A DNA stretch of 15,022 nt from Echinostoma caproni (Eukaryota > Platyhelminthes > Trematoda > Plagiorchiida > Echinostomatidae): contig UZAN01050401.1 of NCBI GenBank assembly GCA_900618425.1, positions 3,963 to 18,984 on the forward strand, in the 5' to 3' direction. Made by a program: the position numbers and the translations under genes. The notes under the pieces were generated by a model that saw only the letters and a list, made by a program, of their open reading frames with translations, was not told the DNA's origin and did not search any database. How positions within the stretch are numbered: position 1 is the first letter of the stretch; each line of letters opens with the position of its first letter. This document shows positions 10,546 to 15,022 of the stretch, one piece after another.

Positions 10546-11090
10546 AAACACTGGTAGACAGGTCTTCTATGGGTCGGAGTTAAAGACAAAGCTACAAGAC
10601 AAGGTGAACTAAACGTCATGAACCAAAAAGGTTCAGTGAGATACAAGCACTTAGTATAAAATATTACTGGAGCGGTTGCCAAGCGTTACACATGCTTACC
10701 TTCTAGTAGCACAATCCAAGGCACAATCAACCATCGAAAGATTGATGCAACAACCAAACTGTCCACCAGTTGTCCAGTACCCATGATTTTCTATTGTTCT
10801 TCGGTTTTTCCAACTTTCATATGGGCAAGATACAGGCGTGACAGAAAATTTTCCTTTTAAGTGCATTAGGTGCAACAAGATATCTGTTTTTATTCACTGT
10901 GTGTATGTGTTAAGACAGATGAGAAAGTTCGTCAAAAACAAGAAGTTTGTAGGCTTTGCGAGAATTTTGAGCCAAATCCAAGAATTAAGGTTACTTGGTC
11001 AATAATTCCTAAAATTATAATCCTGATGAAAAAACACGCAGGAACAATAATTGTTGTTGACATGTCCCGGCTAAAAATCCGTTCGATTTT

Positions 11091-11375
11091 TAATGCGATG
11101 GAAATCTCTTTGATGACTGAAAAAGATCTTCAAACAACTGTCTTGACCTGTTTGGAACTCGTCAGCAGTGCGTACGTTTTCTGTCCCCGTCAAGACTCAG
11201 ACCGAAAATCTCCATACTGGGAGTCGAACCGCAAACCAGTGAGCTGCACGGTTGTCACTCATCACAAACATTTCTCTCGTAATGAAATGAGTTTAACCGG
11301 TATAAGACTAGTGCTCTGCGCGGGATTGGAACTCGCACCCAAGACCATTGACAGTGCCTGTTGGGTGAGCTAATT
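11091..11375 (-). mobile_element. SINE A: tRNA-related, hammerhead-bearing element (decayed)
   Basis: Read on the minus strand from about 11375 downwards. A tRNA-like head has an A box TAGCTCACCCA (11372-11362) and, 39 nt on, a B-box-like AGTTCCAATCC (11333-11323). A second B box, GGTTCGACTCC (11230-11220), is a perfect match to GGTTCGANNCC. Fifty-one nt after it comes a hammerhead-like core (11169 downwards), and recognisable homology with SINE B ends near 11091. A 167-codon plus-strand open frame (10870-11373) crosses the element, but it starts at GTG and is explained by this non-coding repeat. The two heads could mean a composite or one SINE inserted beside another. No target-site duplication was identified. 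Confidence 0.6.
11145..11169 (-). ncRNA. Hammerhead ribozyme relic in SINE A
   Basis: On the minus strand, ACTG (11169-11166) precedes an intact CTGACGA (11165-11159). Stem II would be GTTC/GGTC around a CAAACA loop, with one U-U mismatch and a wobble. The essential GAAA is replaced by AAGA, and the predicted cleavage triplet and stem I partner are not preserved. It is homologous to the SINE B core (23 of 26 bases identical) and must be inactive as written. Confidence 0.55.
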
Positions 11376-11519
11376 CAAACGTTTAACATCAACATCTTTT
11401 AGATTAGTTAAAAGCACCAAGAAATACAAAAGGGGAAGTGTGAAACTATAAGGGTTTGCTAATGTTTAAAGATTGGCATCTCATCATCAAGAGTCCCTGG
11501 TGCCTCTGAACAACCGAAT
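11376..11519. other. Spacer between the two inverted SINEs
   Basis: AT-rich sequence separating the heads of SINE A and SINE B. It may contain the diverged 5' part of SINE B from about 11460, which I could not align confidently. Confidence 0.4.
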
Positions 11520-11714
11520 GCGCTAATCCAAGCTTGATACTCTAAATTGATTGAGCCATTCGCACAAGGTAAGGGTTTAAAGTCCCGACCGAAATGTTCG
11601 CTGTTCGAAACTTGACAGGGACACAAAAAATACGAACTGCTGACGAGTCCCAAACAGGACGACAAAGCTATCCAGTAATCTTTGTTGGTTACCAAAAACA
11701 TTTCCATGTCATTC
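11520..11714 (+). mobile_element. SINE B: hammerhead-bearing SINE copy
   Basis: A diverged copy of SINE A in the opposite orientation. It keeps a B-box-like GGTTTAAAGTCC (11574-11585). Fifty-one nt later comes ACTG followed by the hammerhead core, the same distance as in SINE A. A shared tail then reads up to a common TTTCCATnnCATT word near 11702-11714. Shared words include TTGAC(A/G)GGGACA ahead of the ribozyme. The antisense open frame at 11459-11707 is a by-product of this repeat: its translation matches that of SINE A's plus strand only because the DNA is homologous. The 5' boundary is uncertain and could extend to about 11460. Confidence 0.6.
11636..11676 (+). ncRNA. Hammerhead ribozyme motif, near-complete but with a damaged core
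   Basis: All parts occur in order. Stem I 5' strand ACTG (11636-11639); conserved CTGACGA (11640-11646); stem II GTCC/GGAC (11647-11650 with 11657-11660), perfect, with loop CAAACA; position of GAAA (11661-11664), here GACA; a very short palindromic stem III containing AGCT (11666-11669); cleavage triplet ATC (11670-11672); stem I 3' strand CAGT (11673-11676), perfectly complementary to ACTG. Known: hammerheads need CUGANGA, GAAA and an NUH cleavage site, and short-stem-III forms occur in retroelements. The C in place of an essential core A, and an A-A mismatch in stem III, predict little or no activity for this copy. The schistosome Sm-alpha ribozyme, as I recall it, has almost the same CUGACGA and stem II. 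Confidence 0.7.
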
Positions 11715-11811
11715 GAATGAGCATATCAGTTTTTTGGAGTGTCAAACTGAATGTATGAAGATCACATTCGAATGTTCGGTGTTTCCCATTTGACTGAACC
11801 TTCTGTGTATT

Positions 11812-12141
11812 ATGTTAACTGGGATTTCGTTTGCCTATTTANAACCAGTTTCATCGCGAACCAGATTGTCAATTTATCCACTTCATTCAACTCGTGTTGG
11901 TATGTATGCAAGTAGCCCTGATTTGTTTCCAATTATCATACGAGTCCCTGTTCTGCCCACAGACCACAACATTGTTTCTCTTTATTGTAAAATATATCCG
12001 ATAGCTAATCGTTGTCGACCTTCCGGACTAACTCTCTTAACCTTCGAGGGAAAAGGCCTTGCTTCCCAGCATTTACCAATATCTCGTAAACAAAACCCAA
12101 CAAATATCCAGATTTTCTTATTGTTAGCATCACCCCTTTGA
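11812..12141 (+). pseudogene. LINE endonuclease C-terminal fragment (probable)
   Basis: A 109-codon open frame with the character of the end of an APE-type (EEP-fold) endonuclease of non-LTR retrotransposons. Residues 32-39 read YASSPDLF, like the LDLxxxSSPDLF segment common in such proteins, and residues 49-55 read PTDHNIV, matching the terminal (S/T)DH motif that carries a catalytic histidine. The order and about 11-residue spacing fit the family as I know it. The following KIYPIANRCR and TLLTFEGKG are compatible with the linker after the domain. The upstream catalytic residues and the reverse transcriptase are absent, so it is a fragment. The N at 11842 makes codon 11 NAA, which may be a stop. 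It lies about 100 bp beyond SINE B. Confidence 0.45.
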
Positions 12142-12610
12142 AATAATCCACATATATTTGAACCCATCAACTTTCCTCTTCTTTTTTGAACCGACTCCGT
12201 CGGCCTAGAAAGAGGGTTTAAATGACCGGTAGGCGCACCAGTGCGAAAGAACTGTCGATTCTGAGACTGTCTAGAGTTATTAGAACTGTCTTGAGATGTG
12301 GTTTACCCTTTCCGGCAACTACGTTACACATCAGTCAGCTCTTTTCCAAACTTTGAATAAAACAATCGATAGTTCTGTGCTCCGCCTAATCCAGCTGCCG
12401 GTCGAAATCTGCCGGGATACATATAAGTCCGAATTTTCATAAGAAAGAGGTCACTGCTCGCTGTATGCAGAGTTCGTTTGCTACGAGCGGGTGGGGTGGG
12501 GTGTTTTGAGAGTTACTGATCTCATTGGTCTATAGTGTCTTTGATGCACATACAAAGAGGCTATCGCTAGATTTTCAGAGTTTATGCGAGTGGATTAAAG
12601 CACTCGTTAC

Positions 12611-12650
12611 TATTATTATTATTATTATTATTATCATTATTACTATTATA
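12611..12650. repeat. (ATT)n microsatellite
   Basis: Eight perfect TAT units fill 12611-12634, followed by interrupted ATT units to 12650. Confidence 0.95.
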
Positions 12651-13617
12651 GAGTAGACAAAGGGATTGTCGAGCGGATGACTACTGATGAAAATGCTAAC
12701 CAAGTGTGACAGATTAAATGTTTCATTTTATATAGCCTCATTTCTTCTATCCATGCTGTTCTTCCAATTGGTACCTCTCCTCAACCCGGTACTGTATTTC
12801 GGAATTATAGAACTAGGGCTTCGTATTTATTTCACTGCGTCTTAAGCTATGGAACCACGCTGAACAAAATGATACAAAAAATGATCAAGGTTTGTAATTT
12901 CAAGTGAACCAAAGTACAACTAACTGCAAACGGACATCGATTTTTTGTTGTTGGTAGTTGTTGGTCGAGGATGTTGGTTTTTGCAGGGAAAATGTAAAAT
13001 GAACTAAATGGATTCTGTTTAACTAGACAGGGTAAAGGCAAAATTGTAAAATTTGATGATGATGTAGTATCCATCTGTTTTCTTTCATTTATTTGAGGTA
13101 TAACAATTACGCAGCTACAGTTGGTGAACGGCTACCATTTAGCTAATAATAATAAAGTAGGGTTACGATAGTGGGTCCCATGCAAACATAAGAACTACGA
13201 GACGATAAACAGCCAAAGGCTTATAATCACTAACATCTTTGCTTAACGTAAACGAAACAACAGATATGTTCTGTGGTACAAAAAGAACTCATATTGCATT
13301 TGGTAACAATTTATCAAATCAATGGTGGATAGAGCACATTAGTGTGCTACCGCATTGTGTGAGACCCGTGTGGAATACTGATTGAATACTCGTGGGCAAT
13401 TTTAACCAAATTGTAGATTGAGAAAAGAACGGATTTGGGGTGTGAGAAAGCAGCCAGACCTGATTTAGTCGTGCGAAAATAAAGTGAGATGCTCTCAGTA
13501 GGAACTAACTATGGAATGTAAGATAAAAATAATCCGATCCCCTAGACATCCTCCGCCGTCCCATTCACTGTATAACCTTAAGCGCTGTTCATTTGGGATG
13601 CGATTCGGTCGGGCGGT

Positions 13618-13635
13618 GTGCGTGCGTGCGTGCGT
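13618..13635. repeat. (GTGC)4 microsatellite
   Basis: Four perfect GTGC units plus GT. All are CpG-containing, unlike most of the surrounding DNA. Confidence 0.9.
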
Positions 13636-14178
13636 TTCTCCACACCCGGTGTCATTCAACCAATACGCGAAATTGACCGCGTATTAGGAGAAATAGCATT
13701 ATGAAAAGAATTCAACCGTCTAGCCGACGTCCATTAGTTATGTATCAGTAGATGAATGCGGTACGCTTTGACTTTTTCCTATAACCTCAAAAACACCCGT
13801 AGGAGGATTTACTTTGAATTTAGCTTGCATCTGGTGGGGGGGTTGCGCCTACACTGTGCGGTTGAAAGTTAGGTCTATTCTTGATCAAGGAGATTGAAAA
13901 CATCCGTTCAATTGGATAGGATAGAGCAGTCTAGGAGATTTCCATTTTAACGACAAGTATTTGAGACAAAATAAACTATTCTAGTTGTTTTATAGAGCAT
14001 CTGCTGTTCTCACAAGCACGTCGGTAGGAGACCAGAGTAGTCTAGTATAGAGCACTAGAAAAGAAGCCAATCGATCAAAATACCAAACAAATCCGTAATA
14101 GTATTTTGCAAATCTAGCTGCATTAGGAAATTCATTCATGAAAACATTTTCTGTTCATCACTTTAATTAATGTAATTT

Positions 14179-14619
14179 GTGCCCCGAACTAGTGAGCAGG
14201 TCATTGGCAAAACCAAAAACATTTACCAACACCACCAACAATTTCAGTCATGGGGCTCAGTAAACAATTTCCAAAATCCACGGCATATTCACTCCTCTGG
14301 TGCAATTTGGCACTCGACAAAACCACTGCTGATGAAGTTCGTCGCGTACGAAGCAAACAGAGCGGGAACTGAAACACTTCACAGCTATTTCAACCAGGAG
14401 TTGGATCTCATCGGCAGGGCTAATTTATTCACCTGGCTGTATTGGATCAAACTCGAGATCTCACAGGTAGAACTTAGGCTGACAGCCCACTTGATCAATC
14501 CGGGGGAGCAGCTGCTCTGGTTGTTTCACTTTGGTTGTGCACGATTTGGTACGACTTATCTTTGTGAGCTTGGTGATGGCAACTTATGTTGTTCTCATAT
14601 TATGACCTGCACAGAATGA
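14179..14619 (+). other. 147-codon open stretch, unrecognised
   Basis: This frame is open from an upstream TAA to a TGA at 14617-14619. It begins at GTG, and the first in-frame ATG is only at about 14331 (MKFVAYEANRAG...), leaving some 95 codons. The translation has ordinary composition, with no signal peptide, membrane segment or motif I can name. A hammerhead-like core lies inside it, which suggests the open frame is a by-product of a repeat. A fragment of a transposon protein or an exon cannot be excluded, but nothing in the flanks supports it. Confidence 0.25.
14325..14375 (+). ncRNA. Second hammerhead-like core (incomplete)
   Basis: ACTG (14325-14328) is followed by CTGATGA (14329-14335). 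A perfect 5-bp stem AGTTC/GAACT (14336-14340 with 14366-14370) encloses a 25-nt loop, and an exact GAAAC follows at 14371-14375. The junctions abut exactly as in a hammerhead. No NUH site followed by a good stem I partner is visible downstream, and stem II starts with A-U, not the usual G-C. The word ACTGCTGA(C/T)GA is shared with both SINEs, hinting at common origin. Confidence 0.25.
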
Positions 14620-15022
14620 TCATGGCCTTTCTGCGCAATCTGAACGGTAGGTACCCCGCGCGTGGGTTGTAATGTTTAAAGTGCTCCTAACTGTAAGCCG
14701 TTTCGCAAGTGCTAAGTGGAATATTTAACGATGTTCCACATCAGTGCCACTGCCTTGGTTACGACTGAGGTGAATCTTTAATGCTGTGACCATTTAAAAG
14801 GTCACTCCACAGTCTTTTTGGTCAGGTTTAAGGACAGAAGATTTTTGCTTTTTGCACAGTTTTACTGTTTACGGTCCACGCCAATTTTGGGTTTTATTTT
14901 TATCTTTAATTCTGTGAAAGAGAACTTTGGTGTTTAAATTGGAAATTCATACGACAATGCCCACTTGAACATTTGCGAATCAGTGGTAAATACAGTAAAT
15001 ATTTTGCCAAGGGTGTTCAGTG
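14620..15022. other. Non-coding stretch, nothing recognised
   Basis: No open frame, repeat or regulatory signature could be supported in these last 400 bases. Confidence 0.5.

Larger units (their letters stand above)
12142..14178. other. Non-coding stretch with simple repeats
   Basis: It holds a G-rich run at 12489-12501 (three tracts of 3 to 4 G), a small inverted repeat CGAGTG/CACTCG at 12587-12592 and 12601-12606, and the ATT and GTGC microsatellites listed separately. The only longer frame (12847-13074, minus) is unrecognised. No gene is seen. Confidence 0.5.

Noticed and set aside
10870..11373. Longest open frame (167 codons, plus strand)
   Set aside because: It starts at GTG, and its second half is the antisense of SINE A. 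Its similarity to the 11459-11707 minus-strand frame comes from the repeated DNA, not from a protein family.
11459..11707. 82-codon minus-strand open frame
   Set aside because: Antisense of SINE B; explained by the repeat and its ribozyme.
12489..12501. G-quadruplex
   Set aside because: Only three G-tracts of three or more are present, so a standard four-tract quadruplex is not supported.
1..15022. CRISPR array, bacterial operon or phage region
   Set aside because: No regularly spaced direct repeats, no ribosome-binding sites ahead of long frames, and no long frames at all.

Overview
The window looks like non-coding eukaryotic DNA, most likely from a parasitic flatworm (trematode). By eye it is moderately AT-rich, has no bacterial-style gene packing, and its longest open frames reach only 103 to 167 codons. 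The strongest taxonomic hint is a pair of tRNA-related short interspersed elements (SINEs) that carry a hammerhead-ribozyme core (CTGACGA, stem II GTCC/GGAC, near-GAAA). Its core closely resembles the schistosome Sm-alpha satellite/SINE ribozyme as I know it. The assignment is an inference. No complete protein-coding gene can be supported, and most of the window is best read as intergenic or intronic sequence with decayed transposable elements.

Layout. 1-2800: unannotatable sequence, except for a possible promoter at 740-985 with two identical NF-Y/CCAAT motifs, a perfect CRE and a TATA-like run. 2800-3260: a possible minus-strand tRNA-derived repeat with Pol III A- and B-box-like motifs and a strong small hairpin. 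3580-3660: two 6-2-6 palindromes 55 bp apart. 3700-10400: mostly featureless, with simple repeats, some hairpins, a pyrimidine-rich stretch ending in a possible small exon at 7660-7726, and one small ORF. 10428-10545: a CpG-dense patch.

11.09-12.15 kb is the informative part and forms a cluster of element remains. SINE A (minus) and SINE B (plus) are diverged copies of one family in inverted, head-to-head orientation. In both, the Pol III B-box-like block and the ribozyme core are separated by exactly the same distance. About 100 bp after SINE B is an open frame that resembles the C-terminal end of a LINE (non-LTR retrotransposon) endonuclease, including a TDHN motif. A relationship of LINE machinery mobilising SINEs is general knowledge of such elements; nothing here shows that these particular remains were partners.

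12.2-15.0 kb: simple repeats, a G-rich run, and a 147-codon open stretch at 14179-14619 that contains a second hammerhead-like core. Two ambiguous bases (1774 and 11842) are present.
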